Source of the DNA: Actinomycetota bacterium
GTDB taxonomy: Bacteria; Actinomycetota; Thermoleophilia; Gaiellales; Gaiellaceae
Assembly: GCA_016870235.1 (NCBI GenBank)
Contig: VGCB01000002.1
Location: 1 to 19,573 of the forward strand
DNA length: 19,573 nucleotides
Reading direction: 5' to 3'
In this document: in pieces, positions 9,366-15,906 of the stretch
How the letters are laid out: each line of letters begins with the position of its first letter
How positions within the stretch are numbered: the stretch's first letter is position 1
Made by a program: the position numbers and the translations under genes
The notes under the pieces: generated by a model
Databases searched by the model: none
Told to the model about the DNA's origin: nothing
What the model saw: only the letters and a program-made list of their open reading frames with translations

Positions 9366-9929
9366 ATGGTGAGCGCCGTGTCCTTCGAGGCGGAGCTCGT
9401 CGCCCGGTGCGGGGCGGGGGACGAGCGCGCGATCGCGGCACTCTACGACCGCTTCGGTCGCGCTGCGTTCGTCCTCGCGCGGCGCGTCACCCGCGACGAC
9501 TCGATGGCGGAGGACGTCGTGCAGGATGCGTTCCTCGACGTGTGGCGGGCAGCCGCGCGGTTCGACCCGGAGCGCGCCGCCGTCTCGACGTGGCTCTTCA
9601 CGTTCGTGCACCGGCGGGCGATCGACGCCGTGCGCCGCGCGTCCGTCCGGCCGCGTCCGTATCCCGGCGACGTCGACGCCTTGCCGGAGCCGGTCGACCC
9701 GGTCGACGTCGCGGTCGCCGTCCAGAGCGGGGAGGAGGCAGCGCGCGTCCAGCACGCGCTCGGCAAGCTGCCGGAGCGCGAGCGCCGCGTCCTCGAGCTC
9801 GCCTACGTTCGCGGGCTGAGCCAGAGCGAGGTCGCGGCCGAGCTCGGCGCGCCGCTCGGGACGGTCAAGTCGAGGACGCACACCGCCCTCGCCCACATGC
9901 GGCAGCTGCTCTCGGAGGCGGCGACGTGA
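9366..9929 (+). CDS. ECF-family RNA polymerase sigma factor
   Basis: This 187-residue protein redirects RNA polymerase to a regulon that cannot be deduced here. Region 2 spans about residues 22-92 and includes AEDVVQDAFLDVWRAA (-10 recognition and core binding) and STWLFTFVHRRAIDAVRR. A short Pro-rich linker follows (about 95-112). Region 4 covers about 130-182, with LPERERRVLELAYVRGLSQ and the helix-turn-helix VAAELGAPLGTVKSRTHTAL. The ATG at 9366 is directly preceded by a -10 box, indicating a leaderless message. The stop overlaps the GTG of a downstream anti-sigma-like gene (GTGA), the usual arrangement for ECF/anti-sigma pairs. It most resembles the SigK/RskA-associated groups, judged from the partner's motif rather than by alignment. 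Confidence 0.93.
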   Translation: MVSAVSFEAELVARCGAGDERAIAALYDRFGRAAFVLARRVTRDDSMAEDVVQDAFLDVWRAAARFDPERAAVSTWLFTFVHRRAIDAVRRASVRPRPYPGDVDALPEPVDPVDVAVAVQSGEEAARVQHALGKLPERERRVLELAYVRGLSQSEVAAELGAPLGTVKSRTHTALAHMRQLLSEAAT

Positions 9930-10174
9930 CCCCGGCCGAGCGGGAGCAGGCCGAAGCGCTCGTCACCGCCTACGCGATGGGCGCGCTCGACCCGGCGGAG
10001 GCGGCGCGCGCGCAGGCGCTGCTCGACGACTCCCCGGAGCTCCAGCGCGTCTTCGAGGAGGCGATCGACGCTGCCGCCCTCCTCGCCGCGGTCGTCTCCG
10101 ACGTCGAGCCCCCGCCCGGCCTGCGCGACCGGATCCTCGAGGCGGTCAGGCGCGAGCAAACGGACACCGGGTAG
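9926..10174 (+). CDS. Minimal soluble anti-sigma-like protein (RskA N-terminal type)
   Basis: This 82-residue protein starts at GTG 9926, overlapping the sigma-factor stop, with GGAGG at 9914-9918. The AYAMGALDPAEAARAQALLDD-type segment (about residues 11-31), the following acidic helix and PPPGLRDRILEAV (about 62-74) match the cytoplasmic anti-sigma domain of RskA-family proteins, which binds ECF sigma factors. The HxxxCxxC zinc motif of other anti-sigma factors is absent. Unlike typical RskA proteins there is no transmembrane helix and no extracellular domain: the protein ends just before where the helix would begin. There is no sign of a frameshift to a downstream extension, because the response-regulator gene begins 11 nt after the stop. 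It probably acts as a soluble inhibitor of the adjacent sigma factor, and how it would be released is unknown. Confidence 0.75.
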   Translation: MTPAEREQAEALVTAYAMGALDPAEAARAQALLDDSPELQRVFEEAIDAAALLAAVVSDVEPPPGLRDRILEAVRREQTDTG

Positions 10175-10185
10175 CGGCGACAGGC

Positions 10186-10878
10186 GTGATCGGCTCCGTC
10201 CTCCTCGTCGACGACGACCGGGCTCTCCGCAAGCTGCTGCGCGCCTACCTCGAGGAGGAGGCGATCGCCGTCGTCGAGGCAGGCAGCGGGGAGGAGGCGC
10301 TCGCGTCCGTGGAGCGCGTCCGTCCGGACGTCGTCCTGCTCGACGTCCGCCTGCCGGGAATCGACGGCTTCGAGGTGCTACGGCGGCTCTCGACGCTCGA
10401 GAGCGGGCTCGCGGTGATGCTCGTGACGTCGCTCGAGGACGACGTCGACCAGCTCGTCGCCTACCGGCTCGGCGCGGTCGACTTCGTCACGAAGCCGGTG
10501 TCGCCGAAGATCCTGAGCGCGAAGGTCAAGGCGTTCCTCGCCCGTCTCTCCTCGCGCACGACGCCTCAGGCGCGCACGGTCTGCGGCCCGCTCGCGATCG
10601 AGCACGATGCCCGCCGTGCCCTCGTCGACGGCAGGGAGCTGCCGCTCACGCGCCGCGAGCTCGAGCTCCTGATCGCGCTCGCCGCGCACCCGGGCTGGGT
10701 CTACCCCCGCGACCATCTCCTGCTCGAGGTGTGGGGGATCGACGGAGACGCGGTCGAGACACGGCTCGTCGACCAGCACGTCGCCAACCTGCGGCGGAAG
10801 CTCGCCGACGCGGGCGCCGACGGGATCGTGCAGACGGTCCGCGGTCTCGGCTACCGACTGGCGCCACCTGCTTCTTGA
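10186..10878 (+). CDS. OmpR/PhoB-type response regulator
   Basis: This 230-residue two-component regulator has an N-terminal receiver domain (about 4-120) with acidic pair D10/D11, phospho-acceptor D53 in VVLLDVRLPG, T81 and K103 (FVTKPVS). The C-terminal winged-helix DNA-binding domain (about 131-227) contains LPLTRRELELLIALAAHPG and VDQHVANLRRKL, ending in the TVRGLGYRLAPP wing. It starts at a GTG 11 nt after the anti-sigma stop, so it is probably part of the sigma/anti-sigma operon. No kinase is in the same operon. The nearest one, on the opposite strand at 11273-12519, is a possible but frameshifted partner. Targets cannot be read from the sequence. Confidence 0.93.
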   Translation: MIGSVLLVDDDRALRKLLRAYLEEEAIAVVEAGSGEEALASVERVRPDVVLLDVRLPGIDGFEVLRRLSTLESGLAVMLVTSLEDDVDQLVAYRLGAVDFVTKPVSPKILSAKVKAFLARLSSRTTPQARTVCGPLAIEHDARRALVDGRELPLTRRELELLIALAAHPGWVYPRDHLLLEVWGIDGDAVETRLVDQHVANLRRKLADAGADGIVQTVRGLGYRLAPPAS

Positions 10879-10922
10879 CGTTCCCTAGACATTCGGCGAA
10901 CGGGGCGTCGACACGGCCGTCC

Positions 10923-10928
10923 TAGCAT
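10923..10928 (+). promoter_or_regulatory. -10 box of leaderless transcript
   Basis: TAGCAT lies 8 nt before the ATG at 10937, with no ribosome binding site between. It matches the spacing seen at other starts in this window. Confidence 0.45.
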
Positions 10929-10936
10929 CAGCCGCG

Positions 10937-11437
10937 ATGGGAAGCCTCTCGGCAGCGCACGACATCTCACCGGCGCTCGCGGCGTTCGCGCTTGCGCGGC
11001 GGATCACCGGATCGGAGGCGTCGGCACTCGCCTGCGTCGAGGCAGCAGCGGCACAGGGCAACGATCTCGTCAGGGGAGCGATCGTCGAGGCCCGACGGCG
11101 GCGGGGCACCCACCGGCCCCCAGCCGTTCCGCGACCTGCCGGCCTGTCCGAGGTGCGTTCCGACGACTGGCTGGTCGTCGAGCGTGTCGTCCTCGGCGGC
11201 GCGACGCTCGGCGAGGCTGCAGCCGAGCTCGGGCTCGCCCCTGCGGCGGCGGCGGTGCGGCTTCGCGACGGGCTACGCGCCGTCCGTGCCGGCCTCTCCG
11301 TGGGCAGGCAGGCGCACGAGGAAGCGCACGCCGCCGCCGTCGACGGCCTCGGCGCCGATCGTCCCGGTCATGCCCTCCACGATCCTCCGCGCGATCGTGA
11401 GCCCCAGGCCGCTGCCCGTCCGCTCATCGCGTTCTGA
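10937..11437 (+). CDS. Sigma-factor-like orphan, degenerate
   Basis: The 166-residue product has no confident family match. Its middle (about 72-119: DDWLVVERVVLGGATLGEAAAELGLAP and a helix ending RDGLRAVRAGL) reads like ECF sigma region 4 with a helix-turn-helix. The N-terminal FALARRITGSEASALACVEAA weakly echoes region 2, with its acidic core-binding residues lost. It may be a decayed or repurposed sigma factor. The last 55 residues lie antisense to the conserved ATPase domain of the histidine kinase and look like read-through (ADRPGHALHDPPRDREP), so the functional protein probably ends near residue 115-120 or has lost its stop. A -10 box directly upstream suggests a leaderless mRNA. Coding status is likely for the first two thirds only. 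Confidence 0.55.
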   Translation: MGSLSAAHDISPALAAFALARRITGSEASALACVEAAAAQGNDLVRGAIVEARRRRGTHRPPAVPRPAGLSEVRSDDWLVVERVVLGGATLGEAAAELGLAPAAAAVRLRDGLRAVRAGLSVGRQAHEEAHAAAVDGLGADRPGHALHDPPRDREPQAAARPLIAF

Positions 11438-12519
11438 GCCGCCGCGATAGAAGCGCTCGAACACGCGCCCGAGCTCGGGCGCGGGGATGCCCGGACCATC
11501 GTCCGTCACCGTCAGCTCGCAGGCCTCGCCCTCGCGCCGGATCGTGACGACGACGCGGGAACCGGCGCCTCCCGCGGTGGCCCGGATCGCGTTCCGGACG
11601 AGGTTGACGACCACCTGCTCGACCCGGCGGCGATCGCCGAGGACGGCGGCCGGCTCGACCGCGGCCTCGAGATCGACGCCGCCCGCCTCCGCGAGCGGCG
11701 CCAGGAGCTCGCACATCGACACGGCGACCTCGTCGAGCCGGAACGCCTCCGGCTGCGCGCCGACGTCCGGCCGGGTCTCGAGCGCGTCAGGTCGATGATG
11801 TCGTCGAGCAGCCGCGTCGCTCGCGCCGCCTCGCCCCGCACGAGGGCCAGGTGGTCGCCGTCCGCCGCGAGCACGCCGTCGACCATCGCCTCGGCGTAGC
11901 CGTCGATCACCTGGAGCGGGGCACGCAGCTCGTGGCGAAGCTCCTCCGCGAGCTCGAAGCGGAGGTGCTCCGCCTCGGCGAGCGCGGTCGCGGCCCTCTC
12001 GAGCTCGGCCGCTGCCCGCTCCCGCCAGATCTCCTGACCGAGCAGGCGCGCGAGCACCTCGAGCAGCGCCTCCTCGTCGGCGGAGAACGACCTCGGCTGC
12101 CAATGGTGGAAGCAGATCGTCCCGAACAGCGAGCCGTCCGGGAGGGTGACGTCGCGCGTGCAGAAGGCCCGGACGTCCCAGTCGACGCCGAGCCCCTCCT
12201 TGAGCCGCAGCCACTGGTTCCAGAGAGCGGGCACCTCCTTCGTCTCCGCCACGGTTGCGGGCGACTCGCCGGCGTGAATGCGCGAGCACAGGCTCCAGGG
12301 GTACGGGATCGCGTCGTCGCGGCCGACCGGAACGGGCCCCCGCGCCTCGAGCGCGCGGAAGACGTAGCGGCCGTCGGCGGTGACCTCGGAGACGACCGTG
12401 ATGTCGATTCCCGAGAGCCGTTGCGCGAGGTCGGCGACGGCCGCGATCGCCTCGCTGCTGCCCGCGAGCGCCACGCGCGCGAGGTCGCCGATGTGCGCGA
12501 GCCCGATCCCGTCCGCCAT
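11273..12519 (-). pseudogene. GAF-domain sensor histidine kinase, broken by 1-nt frameshift
   Basis: The N-terminal frame from ATG 12519 encodes a GAF-like sensor (about 10-165, with an FGTICFHHWQPRSF strand), a coiled linker and a HisKA dimerisation domain with H196 in RHELRAPLQ, reaching DIIDLTR at codon 246. From base 11781 the kinase continues in the other frame (LETRPDVGAQPEAF) through a full HATPase domain: N-box VVVNLVRNAIRAT, G1 DDGPGIPAP, F-box FERFYRGG and G2 GSGLGLTIARRIV. Restoring one base between 11781 and 11782 (CGCTC to CGCCTC on the coding strand) rejoins them into one 415-residue kinase. No membrane segments are present, so it would be cytosolic. It is last in a minus-strand run after the ABC genes. 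The cause could be a real recent mutation or a consensus error; every motif is otherwise intact, which favours very recent damage or error. Confidence 0.85.
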
Positions 12520-12520
12520 C

Positions 12521-12538
12521 CCGGGAGCGTACTCCCGG
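12521..12538. repeat. Short hairpin upstream of kinase start
   Basis: CCGGGAG (12521-12527) and CTCCCGG (12532-12538) form a 7-bp stem with a 4-nt loop between the permease stop and the kinase start at 12519. On the minus strand it ends one base before the ATG and could limit kinase translation or partly terminate the ABC transcript. Confidence 0.45.
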
Positions 12539-12548
12539 AGGGCCGGCG

Positions 12549-13295
12549 CTACCTCTCTCGTGGCATCCAGCGGAAGCGCCGCGCTGCGAGCGCGAGGCCG
12601 CCGGCGCCCCACGCGACAAGGACGGCGAGCGCTGCCGGGTTCGACCATACGGCCTCACCCTCCAGGTAGCCGTCCTCGAGCAGATCGACGAGGTACTTGA
12701 GCGGGAGCGCCTTCCCGACCCACTGGAGCACGTCGGGGAAGTCCTGCGTCGGCCCGAACGAGCCGGAGAGGAACGCCATCGGCAGGACGATGAGGTTGAC
12801 GACGGCGGACGCGCCCTCGGAGGAGCGGATCAGCGTGGTCGCTCCGAACCCCATGCCCGCGAAGCAGATCCCGCCGAGGAGGCCGGCGAGCACGACCGCG
12901 AGCCAGCTACGCGCTCCGCTCGCGTCGTAGAGCAGAACCCCGAGCAGGATCGTCACGGCGATCTGCAACGCGAAGACGAGAAGCGTCGAGGCAAGCACCG
13001 CGGCCAGGTACGTCGAGGCCGGAAGCGGCGTCGCCCGCAGCCGCTTCAGGACGCCGCCCTCCCGCCGGATCACGAGCGTGATCGCGAGCCCGGCGAAGGC
13101 GGTGTTCGCGCAGCCGTATCCGATCAGGCCGGCGAGGAAGACGCTCGCGGCCGGAAACCCCCGGATCTCGCCGTCGTAGACGGCGCCGAGCAGCAGGTAG
13201 AGCAGGGGTGGGAACACGAACACGAAGATCGCTGCCTCGCGGTTCCGCCAGAACATGAGCTGCTCGGTGCGCAGCTGATGGAGGAACAGCCTCAT
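12549..13295 (-). CDS. ABC-2 type exporter permease
   Basis: The 248-residue integral membrane protein has about six hydrophobic helices: FVFVFPPLLYLLLGAVY near 28-44, the VFLAGLIGYGCANTAFAGLAI stretch near 52-72, VLASTLLVFALQIAVTILLGVLL near 100-122, WLAVVLAGLLGGICFAGMGFG near 130-150, the NLIVLPMAFLSGSFGP stretch near 167-182, and a C-terminal helix near 225-240. The conserved ABC-2 pattern of a cytoplasmic REGG-LKRLRATPL loop and a LPLKYLVDLLEDG segment is present. The ATG overlaps the ATPase stop by 4 nt, so the two form one half-transporter pair that dimerises. Such pairs export drugs, lipids or polysaccharides; the substrate is not predictable. It ends in basic RRFRWMPRER. Confidence 0.92.
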   Translation of the reverse strand: MRLFLHQLRTEQLMFWRNREAAIFVFVFPPLLYLLLGAVYDGEIRGFPAASVFLAGLIGYGCANTAFAGLAITLVIRREGGVLKRLRATPLPASTYLAAVLASTLLVFALQIAVTILLGVLLYDASGARSWLAVVLAGLLGGICFAGMGFGATTLIRSSEGASAVVNLIVLPMAFLSGSFGPTQDFPDVLQWVGKALPLKYLVDLLEDGYLEGEAVWSNPAALAVLVAWGAGGLALAARRFRWMPRER

Positions 13296-14179
13296 GCGCG
13301 CTCGGCGCTCCCGTCCTCCGCGTCCGCCGCGCCGGCGTCGTCGACGAGGTCGAGGTAGACGTCCTCGAGACTGGGGCGCCTGACTTCGAGCGCCTCGAGC
13401 TCGCGCCCGCCCGCAAGCGCGGCGGCCGTCAGCTCGTTGAGGGCCCTCGTCGGCGTCTCGGTCTCGAGCGAGCGCTGCTCGCCGTTCTCGCGCCAGCGTA
13501 TCTCCGTCAGCGGCGACGCGTCGATCAGCTCGGCTGGGGTCCCGATGCGGACGATCTCGCCGCCGCGGAGGACGGCGACGCGGTCGCAGAGCTGCTGCGC
13601 CTCGTCGAGGTAGTGCGTGGTCAGCACGATCGTCTTCCCGAGCGCCCGGAGCGAGCGCACCATGTCCCAGGCGGTCCTGCGGGCGGCCGGGTCGAAGCCG
13701 GTCGTCGGCTCGTCGAGGAAGACGAGCTCCGGGTCGCCGACGAGCGCGACGCCGAGATCGAGCCGCCGCTTCTGCCCGCCGGACAGCGTCTTCACGCGGC
13801 TTCCCGCCTTCTCCGTCAGGCCCACGAGGTCGATCACCTCGTCGACGTCGCGTCGCCGCTCGTAGTAGCCGGCGAAGACCCGGTGCACCTCGCGGACTGT
13901 CAGGTTCGGCGGCAGCTCGGAGTGCTGCAGGACGACGCCGATGCGCTCCCGCAGCTCGCGCTCCGACCGTCCGGGATCGCGGCCGAGCACGGTGACCGCG
14001 CCGCCGTCCCGCTCGCGATAGCCCTCGAGGATCTCGACCGTCGTCGTCTTCCCGGCGCCGTTCGGCCCGAGGAGGCCGAACACCTCGCCGGTCGCGACCG
14101 CGAAGTCGATGCCGCGAAGCGCCTCGAGGGCGCCGTAGCGCTTCCGGAGGCCCTCGACGGAGATGGCAGGGGTGGCCAT
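13292..14179 (-). CDS. ABC-2 exporter ATP-binding protein
   Basis: This 295-residue ATPase powers the adjacent permease. It shows Walker A GPNGAGKTT (38-46), a Q-loop (VVLQHSELPP), signature LSGGQKRRLDLG (about 134-145), Walker B LVFLDEPTTGFD (about 154-165) and an H-loop in LTTHYLDEAQQLCD. The C-terminal extension of about 80 residues resembles the domain of drug- or antibiotic-resistance ABC ATPases (DrrA-like), with no substrate clue. It is preceded by the SixA-like gene at a 30-nt gap on the same strand. No Shine-Dalgarno is visible before the ATG at 14179, but TAnnnT-like sequences lie 4-10 nt upstream, so it may have its own leaderless transcript. The permease start overlaps its stop. 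Confidence 0.95.
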   Translation of the reverse strand: MATPAISVEGLRKRYGALEALRGIDFAVATGEVFGLLGPNGAGKTTTVEILEGYRERDGGAVTVLGRDPGRSERELRERIGVVLQHSELPPNLTVREVHRVFAGYYERRRDVDEVIDLVGLTEKAGSRVKTLSGGQKRRLDLGVALVGDPELVFLDEPTTGFDPAARRTAWDMVRSLRALGKTIVLTTHYLDEAQQLCDRVAVLRGGEIVRIGTPAELIDASPLTEIRWRENGEQRSLETETPTRALNELTAAALAGGRELEALEVRRPSLEDVYLDLVDDAGAADAEDGSAERA

Positions 14180-14209
14180 GCGGAGGGTAGAGATAGCGGG
14201 TTTCGCGGC

Positions 14210-14623
14210 TCAGGCGTCGAGGTCGAGGGCGTGGATCCCGCCGGGCGGGAACCCGGGGTCGCGGCCGTCGACCGCGACGGCGATTTCGGAGCAGTCGGGC
14301 TGATGGCCGACGGCGACGACCGCCCCGTGGCCGTCCGCCGCGAGCACCGCCGCCTGGAGCGAGGTGAGCGTGGCGCCGGGGGCCAGGCGCGTGTCGATCA
14401 GCGGCTCGAGGCCGAGGCCGTCGCCGATCCGCTCGGCCGTCTCTCGCGCACGCCTGACCGGGCTCGTGAGCAGGATCGTCGGCCGCGGCCTGGCTGCACG
14501 GAGCTCCTCCCCCATCGCGGTCGCCCGCGCCCTTCCCTCCATCGTCAGCGTGCGGAGCTCGTCCGGCGAGCCGGGCTCGGCGTGGGCGTGGCGGCAGAGG
14601 TAGACGCGAACCGTCGGCGGCAC
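14210..14623 (-). CDS. SixA-like histidine phosphatase
   Basis: This 137-residue protein belongs to the histidine phosphatase superfamily. The catalytic motif is RHAHAEPG with R11 and H12 (RHA rather than RHG, common in SixA-type proteins). A phosphate-pocket Arg lies in TSPVRRARETAERI (about 53-66) and the second catalytic His is H107 in VVAVGHQPD. Small size and a short insert region match SixA phosphohistidine phosphatases. The real substrate is unknown and may not be a phosphohistidine. GTG 14623 is chosen because TATCCT (14635 to 14630) sits 6 nt before it, suggesting a leaderless mRNA; GGGAGG directly abuts the GTG and is too close to act as a ribosome binding site. It is divergent from the phzF-like gene and first of a minus-strand run with the ABC genes. 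Confidence 0.85.
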   Translation of the reverse strand: MPPTVRVYLCRHAHAEPGSPDELRTLTMEGRARATAMGEELRAARPRPTILLTSPVRRARETAERIGDGLGLEPLIDTRLAPGATLTSLQAAVLAADGHGAVVAVGHQPDCSEIAVAVDGRDPGFPPGGIHALDLDA

Positions 14624-14629
14624 CTCCCG

Positions 14630-14635
14630 AGGATA
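14630..14635 (-). promoter_or_regulatory. -10 box for SixA-like gene
   Basis: TATCCT on the minus strand ends 6 nt before the GTG at 14623, giving a leaderless transcript. It faces the divergent phzF-like promoter about 30 bp away. Confidence 0.5.
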
Positions 14636-14664
14636 CGTGCGGCGCCCGAAGGGCCTCCCTCTTC

Positions 14665-14670
14665 TAGGCT
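14665..14670 (+). promoter_or_regulatory. -10 box for PhzF-family gene
   Basis: TAGGCT lies 7 nt before the GTG at 14678 and no Shine-Dalgarno is present. This fits leaderless transcription, back to back with the SixA-like promoter. Confidence 0.5.
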
Positions 14671-14677
14671 TCACGCC

Positions 14678-15520
14678 GTGCAGGCGCTCCGCTACGTCGT
14701 CGCCGACGTGTTCACCGACCGTCCGCTGACGGGCAACCAGCTCGCCGTCTTCACCGACGCGCGGAGCCTCGACGACACGACGATGCAGGCGCTCGCGCGC
14801 GAGACGGCCTTCTCGGAGACGGTGTTCGTCCTCCCGCCGGAGGGGGACGGTCACGTCCGGATCCGGATCTTCACGCCGGTGCACGAGCTGCCGTTCGCGG
14901 GACATCCGGTGCTCGGCGCCGCGTTCGTGCTGGGAGCGCCGCTCCAGCTCGGCGTGATCAACCTCGAGACCGGTCGGGGGACGATCCCCGTCGAGCTCGA
15001 GCGCGACGAGAGCGGCCGGATCGTCTTCGGACGGATGGCCCAGCCGGTTCCCGCGGTCGAGCTCGTCGACGACCCGACCGCGATTCTCGCCGCGCTCGGC
15101 GTCGAGCGGTCGCTCCTGCCAGTCGAGCGCTACGACCTCGGGCCGACGCACGTGTTCGTCTGCCTGCCCTCGACGGCCGACGTGGCCGCGCTGACGCCGG
15201 ACTGGGGGGCGCTCGCTCGTCTTGGCGGCACGGGCGTGATCGCGTTCGCCGGCTCGGGCGCGAGCTGGAAGGCGCGGATGTTCAGCCCCGACATCGGCAT
15301 CGAGGATCCCGCCACCGGCTCCGCCGCCGGCCCGCTCGCCTGCCATCTGGCGCGGCACGGATCGATCGCGTGGGGAGACCAGATCGAGATCGTGCAGGGC
15401 GAGGAGATCGGCCGCCCTTCGAAGCTCTACGCCCGTGCGCTCGGCGGCGGCGGCCTGATCGACGCGGTCGAGGTCGGCGGCTCGGCCGTCGTGGTCGCCC
15501 GCGGCGAGTTCCGGGTCTGA
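14678..15520 (+). CDS. PhzF-family isomerase/epimerase
   Basis: The 280-residue protein has the two-lobed PhzF/diaminopimelate-epimerase-like fold pattern. VVADVFTDRPLTGNQLAVF is at the N-terminus, the family catalytic glutamate is E47 in FSETVFV, ELPFAGHPVLGAAFVLG lies near 70-86, and the second-lobe MFSPDIGIEDPATGSAAGPL begins near residue 201. Length and motifs are complete. PhzF itself isomerises a phenazine precursor, but most family members act on other, mostly unknown substrates, and no phenazine genes are nearby, so phzF should not be assumed. The GTG at 14678 is supported by a -10 box 7 nt upstream and by the start at QALRYVVADVF. A hairpin follows 58 nt after the stop. It is a single-gene unit. 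Confidence 0.92.
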   Translation: MQALRYVVADVFTDRPLTGNQLAVFTDARSLDDTTMQALARETAFSETVFVLPPEGDGHVRIRIFTPVHELPFAGHPVLGAAFVLGAPLQLGVINLETGRGTIPVELERDESGRIVFGRMAQPVPAVELVDDPTAILAALGVERSLLPVERYDLGPTHVFVCLPSTADVAALTPDWGALARLGGTGVIAFAGSGASWKARMFSPDIGIEDPATGSAAGPLACHLARHGSIAWGDQIEIVQGEEIGRPSKLYARALGGGGLIDAVEVGGSAVVVARGEFRV

Positions 15521-15570
15521 CTCCGACGCATCCGCGGCTGGCTTCAGCCGGATTCCACCGCCAGCCCCCG

Positions 15571-15730
15571 TTTTCCACAACCGGTGTTTGACACCGGTTT
15601 TCCACAGCCGCGCGGAGGTCGGAAGCCCTGGCCGGAAGCCAGGGGCCGGTTTGTTGCAGTCGATGCTGTGGATGAGTTGTTGCCGACGCTGCAACAGGTG
15701 GACAACGCCTGCTGCAACACACTGTCCACA
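15571..15730. repeat. Cluster of DnaA-box-like 9-mers and iteron-like repeats
   Basis: Five 9-mers resemble DnaA boxes: TTTTCCACA at 15571 and 15598 (plus), TGTGGATGA at 15667 (minus), GGTGGACAA at 15697 (minus) and CTGTCCACA at 15722 (plus). Each is one mismatch from TTATCCACA or from the actinobacterial TTGTCCACA. Interleaved are CTGCAACA at 15689 and 15712 (23 bp apart), its complement at 15652, and a hairpin at 15626-15644 (7-bp stem, 5-nt loop). Base composition is visibly lower in GC than in the genes around it. Such clusters occur at oriC, at DnaA-titrating sites and upstream of DnaA-regulated genes. No dnaA, dnaN or rpmH gene is in the window, so origin function is not claimed. Confidence 0.55.
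15579..15599 (+). terminator. Hairpin after PhzF-family gene
   Basis: Perfect 9-bp stem (15579-15587 with 15591-15599), 3-nt loop, followed by two more T residues. It is a plausible terminator. It is also framed by two copies of TTTTCCACA (15571 and 15598), so it may belong to the repeat cluster described separately. Confidence 0.5.
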
Positions 15731-15894
15731 CAGTGCGACCCGCGGGGTCTCCGTTCGGCCAGGCGCCTCCACGCGCTCGGAGCGCTCGGCCACGCGCAGG
15801 GGCGATGCACGGCAGGATCACGGACTGCTCCGAGGGACGGGAACCGTCTGGCCGAGCCAGACGGGGACGACGCGGGTTCGCGCGGCGCCCGTCC
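15731..15894. other. Spacer with one hairpin
   Basis: No gene is credible. A perfect 9-bp stem with a 3-nt loop (15844-15852 with 15856-15864) lies about 30 bp upstream of the next -10 box, where it could be a regulator site or terminator. Nothing else is recognised. Confidence 0.4.
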
Positions 15895-15900
15895 TACCAT
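15895..15900 (+). promoter_or_regulatory. -10 box of leaderless transcript
   Basis: TACCAT lies 6 nt before the GTG at 15907, with no ribosome binding site. Confidence 0.5.
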
Positions 15901-15906
15901 GACAGC

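Noticed and set aside
11512..11780. Continuation of the kinase N-terminal frame after the frameshift
   Set aside because: It turns into Ser/Arg-rich sequence without ATPase motifs, while the other frame carries the full N, G1, F and G2 boxes.
12520..12648. Longer start for the histidine kinase reaching into the permease gene
   Set aside because: The extension overlaps the permease C-terminus and reads as Arg/Pro-rich shadow; the sensor domain begins at ATG 12519.
13613..14677. Open frame extending the PhzF-family gene upstream through the ABC ATPase and SixA-like gene
   Set aside because: It is antisense to two clear genes, and PhzF homology starts at 14678 with a promoter box directly before it.
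14624..15793. Long minus-strand extension of the SixA-like gene across the PhzF-family gene
   Set aside because: It is low-complexity shadow of the PhzF-family gene; the phosphatase motifs begin within 11 residues of GTG 14623.
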